NCBI RefSeq assembly: GCF_005484965.1
Contig: NZ_CP034036.1
Coordinates: forward strand, 2,418,001 to 2,482,000
Direction: 5' to 3'
Source of the DNA: Brenneria nigrifluens DSM 30175 = ATCC 13028
Lineage (GTDB): Bacteria; Pseudomonadota; Gammaproteobacteria; Enterobacterales; Enterobacteriaceae
Length of the DNA stretch: 64,000 nt
Shown piece after piece: positions 16,991 to 25,355 of the stretch. Every line of letters begins with the position of its first letter. Position 1 is the stretch's first letter. The notes beneath the pieces were generated by a model. The model made no database searches and was not told the origin of the DNA. It saw only the letters and a list, made by a program, of their open reading frames with translations. The translations under genes were made by a program, and so were the position numbers.

Positions 16991-17243
16991 TATACTTCAA
17001 GCTACAGATGCGTTGGCTGCCTTACTCGACCCTTGCCTCATTGGGGCCGCTGCAAGCAGCGTTCAAATCTGCTCCAGGCAGATTTGTCAGTCACCCGAAG
17101 CACTTACTCGAGTAAGCTCATCGGGATTAAATGAGAGGCATCCTATCTCTCACCGGAGGCCAGCCGTTGGCTGGTCAAATTCGTTCCCGACGAATTTGTC
17201 CTTCCCTTGCTGCCTTCCTGCAACTCGAATTATTTAGGATATA
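16991..17243. repeat. Dispersed hairpin-string repeat, copy 1 (ttdR-ttdA intergenic)
   Basis: About 253 bases lying in the divergent ttdR/ttdA promoter region. It is an inverted, highly similar copy of 43730-43999. Internal inverted repeats follow each other: CGCTGC/GCAGCG, CAAATCTGC/GCAGATTTG, TTACTC/GAGTAA, GAGAG/CTCTC, CCAGC/GCTGG and AAATTCGT/ACGAATTT. The element ends with CTGCAACTCGAATTATTTAGG. It has no coding capacity, which fits a MITE-like or palindromic intergenic element of the type common in Pectobacteriaceae and Yersiniaceae. The GAGAG hairpin has a decayed stem here (GAGAGGCA against TATCTCTC) that is perfect in copy 2. Confidence 0.85.
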
Positions 17244-17413
17244 GAAAACCTTAATTCATGAATCGTAAATCTGATATTCATACTTTCAGTCACCGATAAC
17301 CCCTATTTTTCGTGCTAGTTTACTTGTGCCCCTTGATAAAAGATCGATTATTAAAAACGGAATGATAATTAATGTCACCAACGTCCGGCTATTATTTATA
17401 CTGGAGTCCGTAA

Positions 17414-18325
17414 ATGCTCACCTTAGAAGACAGGCGTCAACAGGTTGCGAAACTGACTGATATCGTCGCCAGATTTACTTCGATGATTTCAATCCGAATG
17501 CCGAATGACGTGGTTAGGAAATTGGAGGAGTTACGTCATATAGAAAGTGATGGCATGGCCAAGATCGTCTATGACACCATGTTCGACAATATGGAGAAAG
17601 CGATAAAACTGAACAGACCGGCCTGTCAGGATACCGGCGAAATTATGTTTTTCGTTAAAGCCGGAACCCGCTTCCCCTTATTAACCGAATTACAATCGAT
17701 ATTAAAAAAGGCCGTGGAAACGGCCACGATACAAACGCCGCTTCGCCATAATGCCGTTGAGATTTTTGATGAATACAACACCGGCACAAATACAGGATCG
17801 GGCGTGCCATGGGTAACCTGGGATTTAATACCCGACGGGGATAAAGCCGAAATTGAAGTGTATATGGCGGGTGGCGGCTGCACCTTGCCCGGCCGTTCAA
17901 AGGTGCTGATGCCCTCCGAAGGCTATGAAGGCGTGGTTAAATTCGTCTTTGAGAACATCTCGACCCTGGCCGTAAACGCCTGCCCGCCGGTGCTGGTCGG
18001 CGTGGGTATCGCCACCTCGGTGGAAACCGCCGCCGTACTTTCACGCAAGGCGATACTGCGTCCCATCGGCTCGCATAATGCCAATCCGAAAGCGGCGGAG
18101 CTGGAAAAAAGGCTGGAAGAAGATTTGAACAAACTGGGGATCGGGCCGCAAGGGCTGACCGGAAAAACCTCCGTCATGGGAGTTCATATCGAATCCGCGG
18201 CCCGTCATCCCTCGACCATCGGCGTAGCCGTTTCTACCGGCTGCTGGGCTCATCGCCGGGGAACATTGTTAATTCATGCGGACATGACTTATGAAAATAT
18301 TTCGCATCGGGGAGCGTCGCTATGA
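17414..18325 (+). CDS. ttdA: L(+)-tartrate dehydratase alpha subunit TtdA
   Basis: Iron-sulfur class I hydro-lyase subunit of 303 residues, the E. coli length. With TtdB it converts L(+)-tartrate to oxaloacetate. The cluster cysteines are Cys71 (RPACQDTGE), Cys190 (VNACPP) and Cys277 (STGCWAHRR), the same positions as in E. coli. Class I fumarases share the fold, but the near-identity to TtdA and the neighbouring ttdR argue for tartrate. The start follows CTGGAG. It overlaps ttdB by four bases (ATGA), which implies translational coupling. Confidence 0.93.
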   Translation: MLTLEDRRQQVAKLTDIVARFTSMISIRMPNDVVRKLEELRHIESDGMAKIVYDTMFDNMEKAIKLNRPACQDTGEIMFFVKAGTRFPLLTELQSILKKAVETATIQTPLRHNAVEIFDEYNTGTNTGSGVPWVTWDLIPDGDKAEIEVYMAGGGCTLPGRSKVLMPSEGYEGVVKFVFENISTLAVNACPPVLVGVGIATSVETAAVLSRKAILRPIGSHNANPKAAELEKRLEEDLNKLGIGPQGLTGKTSVMGVHIESAARHPSTIGVAVSTGCWAHRRGTLLIHADMTYENISHRGASL

Positions 18326-18927
18326 ACAAGGTATTGACTACGCCAATCAAAGATGAAGATCTGGTTGATATCAAAGCGGGAGACATCATTTATCTTAACG
18401 GACTGCTGGTTACCTGTCGCGATGTTTGCCATCGCCGTTTAATTGAATTAAACCGGGAATTGCCCGTTGATTTGCACGGTAACGCCATATTCCATGCCGG
18501 CCCGATCGTCAGAAAAAATGGCGCCAAATGGGAAATGGTCTCAGTCGGTCCGACGACCAGTATGCGGATGGAAAAATTCGAGAAAGCATTTATTGAGAAA
18601 ACGGGGGTTAAATTAGTGATCGGCAAAGGCGGCATGGGGCCCGATACCGAGCAAGGTTGCGTGGAATATAAAGCCCTGCACGCTATATTCCCCGCCGGAT
18701 GCGCGGTATTGGCCGCGACGCAGGTTGAAGAAATAGAAGAAGTGCACTGGATGGAGTTGGGTATGCCCGAATCTTTATGGGTTTGCCGGGTGAAAAACTT
18801 CGGACCGCTGATTATTTCCATTGATACTTATGGAAATAACCTAATCGAGAAAAATAAAAAGTTATTTGCAGAAAAGCGTGATGAAATAGTGGCAGAGATC
18901 TGCGAACACGTTCATTACATAACATAA
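18322..18927 (+). CDS. ttdB: L(+)-tartrate dehydratase beta subunit TtdB
   Basis: The 201-residue beta subunit of the heterotetrameric tartrate dehydratase (E. coli TtdB 201), with the fumarase C-terminal swivelling-domain fold. Conserved segments include TCRDVCHRRLIE, AIFHAGPIVRKNG, VSVGPTTSMRME and GKGGMGPDTEQGC. It overlaps the ttdA stop by four bases. In E. coli the operon continues with the tartrate/succinate antiporter ttdT; here only a decayed fragment seems to remain downstream. The enzyme pair looks intact, so tartrate uptake would need a transporter encoded elsewhere. Confidence 0.93.
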   Translation: MNKVLTTPIKDEDLVDIKAGDIIYLNGLLVTCRDVCHRRLIELNRELPVDLHGNAIFHAGPIVRKNGAKWEMVSVGPTTSMRMEKFEKAFIEKTGVKLVIGKGGMGPDTEQGCVEYKALHAIFPAGCAVLAATQVEEIEEVHWMELGMPESLWVCRVKNFGPLIISIDTYGNNLIEKNKKLFAEKRDEIVAEICEHVHYIT

Positions 18928-19031
18928 TATTTTAAGCTGAAACTGTTCCTGCGCGTTCAGACTCCGTCGACCTGATGAAATAACCTTTAATTTTTCATGG
19001 CTGCTCGGTATGGCCGGTTTTAGCGACGGAA

Positions 19032-19170
19032 TTGCTTAAATTACGACCAGCTTGTGAAGCTCTCCCCCGCGCCCGGCGTTATTATGCCATTTTCATCGCG
19101 GTCGTCATCAGCCTGATGGTAAGGCCGCAGCCTGACGCAGCGGTTTTACCATTATCTCATCGTGATTGCG
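19032..19170 (+). pseudogene. Probable remnant of a DASS-family dicarboxylate transporter (ttdT-like)
   Basis: One frame reads ...ALPRARRYYAIFIAVVISLMVRPQPDAAVL..., which resembles the first membrane segment of CitT/TtdT-type antiporters (AWHYFAVFVAMIVGMILEPIPATAI in CitT). The frame is then lost and no further transporter sequence of useful length follows before ycgL. The position directly downstream of ttdB is where ttdT sits in E. coli. I infer a deleted and decayed ttdT; the match is about 25 residues by eye only. The rest of the 400-base gap (18928-19327) shows nothing else. Confidence 0.45.
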
Positions 19171-19327
19171 GCCTTGCCCCGGGGATCGTTGGCGACGGCT
19201 GCCGGCCTGCCGCTCTGTGACATGAAAATCCGGCTATTGACCGCGGATTTCTTGTTTGAATCACCCGCCGCAGAATATTTGACTAAGGCATTATCCGAAA
19301 ATAAGCGTTGGTATTATTTTTTTACAT

Positions 19328-19585
19328 TTACCAAAACGTGTTTAATAAACTTTCCGGCGGCGGCGGAACCTGCAGATAAAACCCCTGCTCTTCGAGCGCT
19401 TGTTTTACTTTTTCAATATCGGCGCCGGCCAATTTCTTGCTGCCGTCCAGCGGCAATAACATGGCTAAATGCGGTTTGCCGAAACTTTTCATCAATTCTT
19501 CAGGCACGCGGGAAAAATCGTCTTTTTTTTCGACATACAGATAGGTTTGATCGCGTTTGGAACTCCGGTAGATCGCACAAAACAT
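19328..19585 (-). CDS. ycgL: YcgL domain-containing protein
   Basis: Small conserved gammaproteobacterial protein of 85 residues with the family blocks MFCAIYRSSKRDQTYLYVEKKDDFSRVP and HLAMLLPLDGSKKL. The structure is known for the family but the function is not. I take the start at 19585 (MFCAIYRSS), the common annotated start; an in-frame start ten codons upstream (19615, MPFSLNRVKK) is possible. It is divergent from minC, as in E. coli, where ycgL-ycgM-ycgN follow one another. Here ycgM is 3.4 kb away because of the ttd insert. Confidence 0.9.
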   Translation of the reverse strand: MFCAIYRSSKRDQTYLYVEKKDDFSRVPEELMKSFGKPHLAMLLPLDGSKKLAGADIEKVKQALEEQGFYLQVPPPPESLLNTFW

Positions 19586-19721
19586 TTTTTTTACTCTATT
19601 TAATGAGAATGGCATCTTGCCTGTATATAATTGTGACTATAACATGCTTACAGCGCTCTGGAATATCATGCCTCAAATGTTACTCTGGGGATTAAAAGAT
19701 GCTGAAACTGAGTCAGGATAG

Positions 19722-20408
19722 ATGTCACAAACGCCAATTGAACTAAAAGGCAGCAGCTTTACCTTATCGGTTGTTCATTTGCATGATTCCCAACCCGAGG
19801 TAATTTATCAGGCATTACAGGAAAAGATCGAGCAGGCGCCCGCTTTTCTGAAAAATGCTCCCGTTGTCATTAATGTCGCCGCGTTAACCGCGGATATCGA
19901 CTGGATAAAATTACAGCAGGCCATTTCCTCAACCGGGCTGCACGTCGTCGGCATCAGCGGATGCAAGGACGAGCGGTTGAAACAGGTCATTACGCAGGCG
20001 GGGTTGCCCCTGCTAAGCGAAGGGAAAGAGCAGCGGCGGGCAGCGCCGCCCGTCACCTCAGTGCCCAGCGCCGCGAAGACCCAAGTCATCAGCGCCCCCG
20101 TTCGTTCCGGCCAGCAAATCTATGCGCGGAACTGCGATTTGATTGTCACCAGCAGCGTCAGCGCGGGTGCGGAAGTGATCGCCGACGGCAATATCCATAT
20201 TTACGGCATGATGCGCGGCCGAGCGCTGGCCGGCGTTTCAGGCGATGTGCAGAGCCAGATATTTTGCACCCATCTGGCGGCCGAACTGGTGTCGATCGCC
20301 GGCCGCTATTGGCTGAGCGATCAGATTCCACCCGCATTTTCCGGACAGGCGGCAAGGGTAAACCTCAACCTGCTGGATAACGTTTTAAACATACAACCTC
20401 TAGACTAA
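19722..20408 (+). CDS. minC: Septum site-determining protein MinC
   Basis: Inhibitor of FtsZ polymerisation, recruited to the membrane at the poles by MinD. The protein is 228 residues (E. coli 231). The N-terminal FtsZ-antagonist domain (about 1-105) is followed by a low-complexity Ala/Pro/Val linker and a C-terminal beta-helix. That domain carries the MinD-binding R-G-R-A-LAG-V-G motif (MMRGRALAGVSGD). The gene begins minC-minD-minE, with 22 and 3 bases between members, and is preceded by CAGGAT. Confidence 0.96.
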   Translation: MSQTPIELKGSSFTLSVVHLHDSQPEVIYQALQEKIEQAPAFLKNAPVVINVAALTADIDWIKLQQAISSTGLHVVGISGCKDERLKQVITQAGLPLLSEGKEQRRAAPPVTSVPSAAKTQVISAPVRSGQQIYARNCDLIVTSSVSAGAEVIADGNIHIYGMMRGRALAGVSGDVQSQIFCTHLAAELVSIAGRYWLSDQIPPAFSGQAARVNLNLLDNVLNIQPLD

Positions 20409-20430
20409 GCCCTTTGACAAGGAAACATTT

Positions 20431-21243
20431 ATGGCACGCATCATTGTTGTTACATCGGGTAAAGGGGGCGTTGGCAAGACTACTTCAAGCGCGGCCATTG
20501 CTACCGGTTTAGCCCAGAAAGGAAAAAAGACGGTTGTCATCGACTTTGACATCGGTCTGCGCAACCTGGACCTGATTATGGGATGTGAACGTCGCGTGGT
20601 TTACGACTTTGTTAATGTGATCCAGGGCGACGCCACGCTGAATCAGGCGCTGATCAAAGATAAGCGCACCGAAAATCTGTACATTCTGCCCGCTTCGCAG
20701 ACGCGTGATAAAGACGCGCTGACCCGCGAAGGGGTGGAAAAAGTGCTGGACGATCTGGGTGAAATGTCCTTTGACTTTATCGTCTGCGACTCGCCGGCCG
20801 GTATCGAAACCGGCGCGCTGATGGCGCTCTACTTCGCCGATGAAGCGGTTATCACCACCAACCCGGAAGTCTCATCGGTACGCGACTCCGACCGCATTCT
20901 GGGCATTCTGTCCTCCAAGTCGCGCCGCGCCGAACGCTCGGAAGAGCCGATCAAAGAGCACCTGCTGCTGACCCGCTATAATCCGGGCCGGGTGAGCCGC
21001 GGCGATATGCTGAGCATGGAAGACGTGCTGGAAATTCTGCGCATTCCGCTGGTCGGGGTTATCCCGGAAGATCAGTCGGTGCTGCGGGCGTCCAACCAGG
21101 GCGAGCCGGTTATCCTGGATCCGGAAGCCGACGCCGGCAAAGCCTATTCAGACACCGTCGATCGTCTGTTAGGCGAAGAGCGGCCTTTCCGCTTTGTTGA
21201 AGAAGAGAAGAAAAGTTTCCTTAAACGACTTTTTGGGGGATAA
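20431..21243 (+). CDS. minD: Septum site-determining ATPase MinD
   Basis: ParA-type membrane ATPase of 270 residues that carries MinC and oscillates with MinE. The deviant Walker A KGGVGKTTSS is at residues 11-20, with the second signature lysine conserved. The switch regions DFDIGLRNLDLIMG and DSPAG are present. The C-terminal amphipathic membrane-targeting helix (EEEKKSFLKRLFGG) is intact. An AAGGAAA ribosome site precedes the ATG. Length equals the E. coli protein. Confidence 0.98.
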   Translation: MARIIVVTSGKGGVGKTTSSAAIATGLAQKGKKTVVIDFDIGLRNLDLIMGCERRVVYDFVNVIQGDATLNQALIKDKRTENLYILPASQTRDKDALTREGVEKVLDDLGEMSFDFIVCDSPAGIETGALMALYFADEAVITTNPEVSSVRDSDRILGILSSKSRRAERSEEPIKEHLLLTRYNPGRVSRGDMLSMEDVLEILRIPLVGVIPEDQSVLRASNQGEPVILDPEADAGKAYSDTVDRLLGEERPFRFVEEEKKSFLKRLFGG

Positions 21244-21246
21244 ATT

Positions 21247-21516
21247 ATGGCATTACTCGATTTCTTTCTGTCCCGCAAAAAAGCGACGGCCAATATTGCC
21301 AAGGAGCGGCTACAGATTATTGTCGCGGAGCGACGTCGGGGAGACAGCGAGCCCCATTATCTGCCGCAGTTAAAACGGGATATTCTGGAAGTTATCTGTA
21401 AATACGTACAGATAGACCCGGAAATGGTGAGCGTTCAGTTAGAGCAAAAAGGCGATGATATTTCCGTACTTGAGCTGAACGTAACATTGCCGGAAACGGA
21501 AGAAAGCCCTAAATGA
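21247..21516 (+). CDS. minE: Cell division topological specificity factor MinE
   Basis: An 89-residue protein (E. coli 88) that stimulates MinD ATPase and generates pole-to-pole oscillation. The N-terminal membrane/MinD-binding part (MALLDFFLSRKKATANIAKERLQIIVAERR) and the C-terminal topological specificity domain are both complete. It starts three bases after the minD stop. A perfect ten-base hairpin (21531-21556) follows 15 bases after the stop. Confidence 0.97.
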   Translation: MALLDFFLSRKKATANIAKERLQIIVAERRRGDSEPHYLPQLKRDILEVICKYVQIDPEMVSVQLEQKGDDISVLELNVTLPETEESPK

Positions 21517-21529
21517 TTTTCCTGCCCTA

Positions 21530-21557
21530 ATATCCCCTGCTTATTGGCAGGGGATAT
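21530..21557 (+). terminator. Hairpin after minE, probable terminator
   Basis: ATATCCCCTGC / GCAGGGGATAT is a perfect inverted repeat around a six-base loop. The following tract is only weakly T-rich, so termination may be partial. Confidence 0.6.
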
Positions 21558-21625
21558 TCAATTCCCTTTTCCCTGTCTTTCTGTTATTGAGAAATAAAGC
21601 GCTTGAATAAAAGAGCGAGCCGCGC

Positions 21626-22747
21626 TTAATACTGTTGTAAAACTGCCCGCAGCTCATCGCCAAATAAATTATTACGCCATCCAGACAGCATTTCCGGCTG
21701 CGCATTCTGCCCGTTCAATTTCCAGTGCTCGTTAAGCAGCCGGTTAATCTGACGGCGGGATGCCAGCAGCTCAGGGGATAATCCGCTACGCTCGCTGACG
21801 CTTTGCACCAGCGCCTTAATATCTTTAAAGGCCTTTTTATAGCCGGGGTAGTCGATAAGGTTGATCACCGGCGGCGGATAGTCCCCGTCGCTCATTCCGC
21901 TGGTCTGCTCAACCAATGCCAGCATCGTTTTACCGTGATAGCGAATCTCCGGACCGCTCAGCCCCAGCGAATCCAGCTCTGCCAGCGAGGCGGGTAAAAA
22001 ACGCGCCACCTGGCACAGATTCTCTTCACGCACCACGAAGTTTACCGCGCTGTCGCGCTCGCGCGCCTTTCGCAGGCGCCATGCGGCGAGCAGTTGCAGG
22101 CAGGCCAGATTCCGCCCGCGCAGCTGCCAGGCGTTGCCGATTTCGCGATAGGCCAACTCCGGCGCCAGTATTTCCCGCTTACGCTGGCACAGCTGACGAC
22201 ATTCATCCAGCGCGGCGGCCGTCCACCCGGCGGCCGCCGTTTCCTGCACCAGTTTTATGGCCATCGGCAGCAGATAGAACACATCGGCGGCGGCATAGTC
22301 ACACTGTTTTTCACTTAACGGACGGGCCAGCCAGTCGGTACGCGATTCGCTTTTATCCAGCGCGACGTCCATATATTCGGCCACCAGGGCGGCGAAACCG
22401 TAAGAGAGCGGCTTGCCTAAAAAAGCGGCCAGAATCTGGGTATCGATAAACGGCGTCGGCGACAGGCCGAAAGCATTAAGAAAAACTTCCAGGTCTTCGC
22501 TGCCGGCATGAAGAAATTTGACCACCTGCTCGTCGCTCAACAGTTGCTGAAAAGGCGCCCAGTCGGTAATGGTCAAGGGGTCGATAAGCGCCAGCCGTTC
22601 GCCATCGTACAATTGGATCAGCCCTAATTGCGGGTAATAAGTGCGAGTTCTGACGAACTCGGTATCCAGCGCGACCTGAGTATATTGGCGCGCCTGCGTG
22701 CAAACCTGTTCTAACCCGGCGTCGGTGGTGATCAACTGATAATTCAA
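21626..22747 (-). CDS. rnd: Ribonuclease D
   Basis: A 3'-5' exoribonuclease of tRNA maturation, 373 residues (E. coli 375). The DEDDy exonuclease domain has Asp28/Glu30 (LDTEF), the SEDLEVFL aspartate and the CDYAAADV tyrosine/aspartate. HRDC-type domains follow in the C-terminal half. The start codon is TTG at 22747, placed so that the protein begins MNYQLITTDAGL; E. coli rnd also uses a UUG start, which limits expression. An AAGAGAATG purine tract precedes it. It lies downstream of fadD with a 60-base gap, as in E. coli. Confidence 0.95.
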   Translation of the reverse strand: MNYQLITTDAGLEQVCTQARQYTQVALDTEFVRTRTYYPQLGLIQLYDGERLALIDPLTITDWAPFQQLLSDEQVVKFLHAGSEDLEVFLNAFGLSPTPFIDTQILAAFLGKPLSYGFAALVAEYMDVALDKSESRTDWLARPLSEKQCDYAAADVFYLLPMAIKLVQETAAAGWTAAALDECRQLCQRKREILAPELAYREIGNAWQLRGRNLACLQLLAAWRLRKARERDSAVNFVVREENLCQVARFLPASLAELDSLGLSGPEIRYHGKTMLALVEQTSGMSDGDYPPPVINLIDYPGYKKAFKDIKALVQSVSERSGLSPELLASRRQINRLLNEHWKLNGQNAQPEMLSGWRNNLFGDELRAVLQQY

Positions 22748-22807
22748 AACATCATTCTCTTGGTGGTTGCAATATAATCCATAAATCGCCGGCAGCCGGC
22801 GATTCGC

Positions 22808-24526
22808 CTATGTGTTTGTCGTCTCCGCGATTTTATTTTGCTCATCCCGCAGTTCCCGGCGCAGGATCTTGCCGACGTTAGACTTGGGCAAATCCTCGCA
22901 GAATTCAATCTCTTTCGGCACCTTATAGCCGGTAAGATTGCGCCGGCAATGGGTGATCAACTCATCTTTGGTCAGCGAAGCGTCGCGTCGAACCACAAAC
23001 GCTTTCACCGCCTCGCCCGATACCTCGCTGGGCACCCCGACCACCGCGGACTCGGAAACTTTAGCATGCCGGGTAATCACATCTTCAATTTCAGTGGGAT
23101 AAACGTTAAACCCCGACACCAGAATCATATCTTTTTTACGATCGATGACGCGCAGAAAACCCTCTTGATCTGCCGTGACAATGTCACCTGTGGCCAGCCA
23201 GCCGTCGCGCAACACCTCATCGGTGGCCGCGGGCTGCTGCCAATAGCCGAGCATCACCTGCGGCCCGCGGATCCACAGTTCTCCCGCTTCGCCGGGGGCG
23301 ACATCATTGCCGTTATTATCGACGATGCGCACGTCCGTCGACGGCACCGGCAGTCCGATGCTGCCGCTATAGCGTTGCAGATCGTAGGGATTGCCGGAAA
23401 CCAGCGGCGAGCTTTCCGTCAGCCCGTAGCCCTCAAGCAGGTGTTTGCCGGTCAGTTTTTCCCAGCGTTCCGCCACCGCCTGCTGTACCGAGGCGCCGCC
23501 GCCGACCGAGAGCCGCAGCGTGGAGAAGTCCAACTGATTAAATTCTTTATTGTTCAACAGGGCATTAAATAAGGTATTTACCCCGACCATAACGGTAAAG
23601 GGATGCTGCGCCAGCTCTTTGACCAGCGTCGGGATATCCCGGGGATTGGTAATCAGCAGATTTGTGCCGCCAAACTCGATAAACAGCAGGCAATTCACCG
23701 TCAGCGCAAAAATGTGATACAGCGGCAGCGCCGTGACCACCAGTTCGTTTTCCCCCAGCACCGGGCCGTATGCCGCTTTGCACTGTGCCAGATTGGCCTG
23801 CATATTACGGTGTGTGAGCATCGCCCCTTTGGCGACGCCGGTTGTTCCGCCGGTATATTGCAAAAAAGCCAAATCGGCGTTGATGATATCCGGCTTCACA
23901 TATTGCAGACGCCGTCCTTGCTGCAACACCCGCCGAAATGAGATGGCGTCCGGCAGATGGTATTTGGGCACCAGACGTTTAATGTACTTGACCACAAAAT
24001 TGACCAGCGTTCGCTTCGGCGTGGAGAGCTGATCGCCCATGCGGGTGAGGATAACGTGCTTCACCTGAGTATTGCGCACCACCTTTTCCAGCGTATGGGC
24101 AAAATTGGAAACAATCACAATGGCGCTGGCGCCGCTGTCTTTCAATTGGTATTCCAGTTCACGCGGGGTATACAACGGGTTAACGTTAACCACCACCATA
24201 CCGGCCCGCAGCACGCCAAACAACGCCACCGGATATTGCAGCAGGTTGGGCATCATCAGCGCCACCCGATCGCCTTTCCTCAGCTTAAGCTGGTTTTGCA
24301 GATAGGCGGCAAACGCCCGGCTGCGCTCTTCCAGCTTGCGGAAGGTCATCACCTCCCCCATATTGATAAATGCCGGCCGATCGGCGTAGCGAGCCGCCGC
24401 ATTCTCAAATATTTCCACCAATGAGGAATAGCGATCCGCATCGATGTCCGCAGGTACATCCGCCGGATAGCGTGCCAGCCAGATTTTGTCCAAGTCGTCA
24501 CTCCCGAGATATTTTTTCAGCGGCAT
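22808..24526 (-). CDS. fadD: Long-chain-fatty-acid--CoA ligase FadD
   Basis: Inner-membrane-associated acyl-CoA synthetase that activates fatty acids during import, giving the acyl-CoA that also derepresses FadR. The ATG at 24526 gives 572 residues and follows GAGG; a TTG four codons upstream is less likely. E. coli FadD is 561 residues starting slightly later (MKKVWLNRYPADVP). The ATP/AMP signature YTGGTTGVAKGA and the FACS motif (GWLATGDI to DRKKDMILVSGFNVYP) are present. It is likely under FadR, but I do not see a clear FadR site upstream. Confidence 0.96.
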   Translation of the reverse strand: MPLKKYLGSDDLDKIWLARYPADVPADIDADRYSSLVEIFENAAARYADRPAFINMGEVMTFRKLEERSRAFAAYLQNQLKLRKGDRVALMMPNLLQYPVALFGVLRAGMVVVNVNPLYTPRELEYQLKDSGASAIVIVSNFAHTLEKVVRNTQVKHVILTRMGDQLSTPKRTLVNFVVKYIKRLVPKYHLPDAISFRRVLQQGRRLQYVKPDIINADLAFLQYTGGTTGVAKGAMLTHRNMQANLAQCKAAYGPVLGENELVVTALPLYHIFALTVNCLLFIEFGGTNLLITNPRDIPTLVKELAQHPFTVMVGVNTLFNALLNNKEFNQLDFSTLRLSVGGGASVQQAVAERWEKLTGKHLLEGYGLTESSPLVSGNPYDLQRYSGSIGLPVPSTDVRIVDNNGNDVAPGEAGELWIRGPQVMLGYWQQPAATDEVLRDGWLATGDIVTADQEGFLRVIDRKKDMILVSGFNVYPTEIEDVITRHAKVSESAVVGVPSEVSGEAVKAFVVRRDASLTKDELITHCRRNLTGYKVPKEIEFCEDLPKSNVGKILRRELRDEQNKIAETTNT

Positions 24527-24619
24527 CGGCAACCTCAATGCAAATTATTGTTAACATTATTTTAACTCAACTTATCCATTGATAAGTAAACAATGTCAGG
24601 GTTGCGAGGCCGATCACCT

Positions 24620-24653
24620 AAAAAAAATCAGGCAACCTGAGTCGCCTGATTTA
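24620..24653 (-). terminator. Rho-independent terminator of the slp-family gene
   Basis: On the minus strand the nine-base stem AAATCAGGC / GCCTGATTT is followed by a run of T residues (the A run at 24620-24627 on the plus strand), 20 bases after the slp-family stop. Confidence 0.9.
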
Positions 24654-24673
24654 CTACGTTACCCAAAGATAGG

Positions 24674-25291
24674 CTATTCCGTCACGATGGTCTCAATCTG
24701 CGCCGGACCATACCAACCGCCGCCGAATCTCCAACCGGGTCCCCAGCCATAGCCATAGCGCGCATCCCATCCCCATGGGCCGTAAGCGCCCGCCGGCGCC
24801 ACCACACGCTGCGCCAGGTTCCAGCGTTTGTAGCCCTGAACGTCAATCACCACATAGCGATACGGCTTGTCGCCGATGGCCCCCTGCTCCGTCCCGGTAA
24901 TCGGACCGACTACGGTAACCAACTGGTCTTTAAAATCCGTCGGCTCCAAAAAGCGGTTCACATAGGCGATAAAGCGCCCTTCGGAGGGTTGATTCAGTCG
25001 TGGTCTGGCGCCGCTGTCCAGCGGTAAGCCGGCAATCTCCAGCCGGGTTTTATTGGCTTCATTGCGGATGCCGACCACCCGGCCGCCAAAGCGGGACTCT
25101 TGTCCCACATACAGCTGCGGCGCGTTCATCACCCGCACCAGATCGTCCTGCGGCGTAGGAGATGTTCCCTTGATGACATCCGGCACCGTGACGCATCCGG
25201 ACAACAGCAGGGCCGCGGCAGCGATCAGGCCGCTCCACCGCGCGCGTGGCAGCCGAATACGCCGCGCTTGATTATTCATATACCCAGTCAT
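24674..25291 (-). CDS. yeaY: Slp family outer-membrane lipoprotein (YeaY)
   Basis: Lipoprotein of 205 residues with a basic n-region, a hydrophobic core and a lipobox LLSGC (Cys33). Slp-family body segments PQLYVGQESRFGGRVVGI and DQLVTVVGPITG are recognisable. The C-terminal third is rich in Gly, Trp and Tyr. It lies next to tsaB and fadD as yeaY does in E. coli (193 residues). Slp proteins accumulate under starvation or stationary phase; the molecular role is unknown. A minus-strand AAGGAGATGT lies about 11 bases before the first ATG; a second ATG four codons later is an alternative start. Confidence 0.88.
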   Translation of the reverse strand: MTGYMNNQARRIRLPRARWSGLIAAAALLLSGCVTVPDVIKGTSPTPQDDLVRVMNAPQLYVGQESRFGGRVVGIRNEANKTRLEIAGLPLDSGARPRLNQPSEGRFIAYVNRFLEPTDFKDQLVTVVGPITGTEQGAIGDKPYRYVVIDVQGYKRWNLAQRVVAPAGAYGPWGWDARYGYGWGPGWRFGGGWYGPAQIETIVTE

Positions 25292-25355
25292 GGTTATGAC
25301 ATCTCCTTTTTCAGTGCCCGATAATTAGACTATACCGTACAGAATAAGTTGCCGC

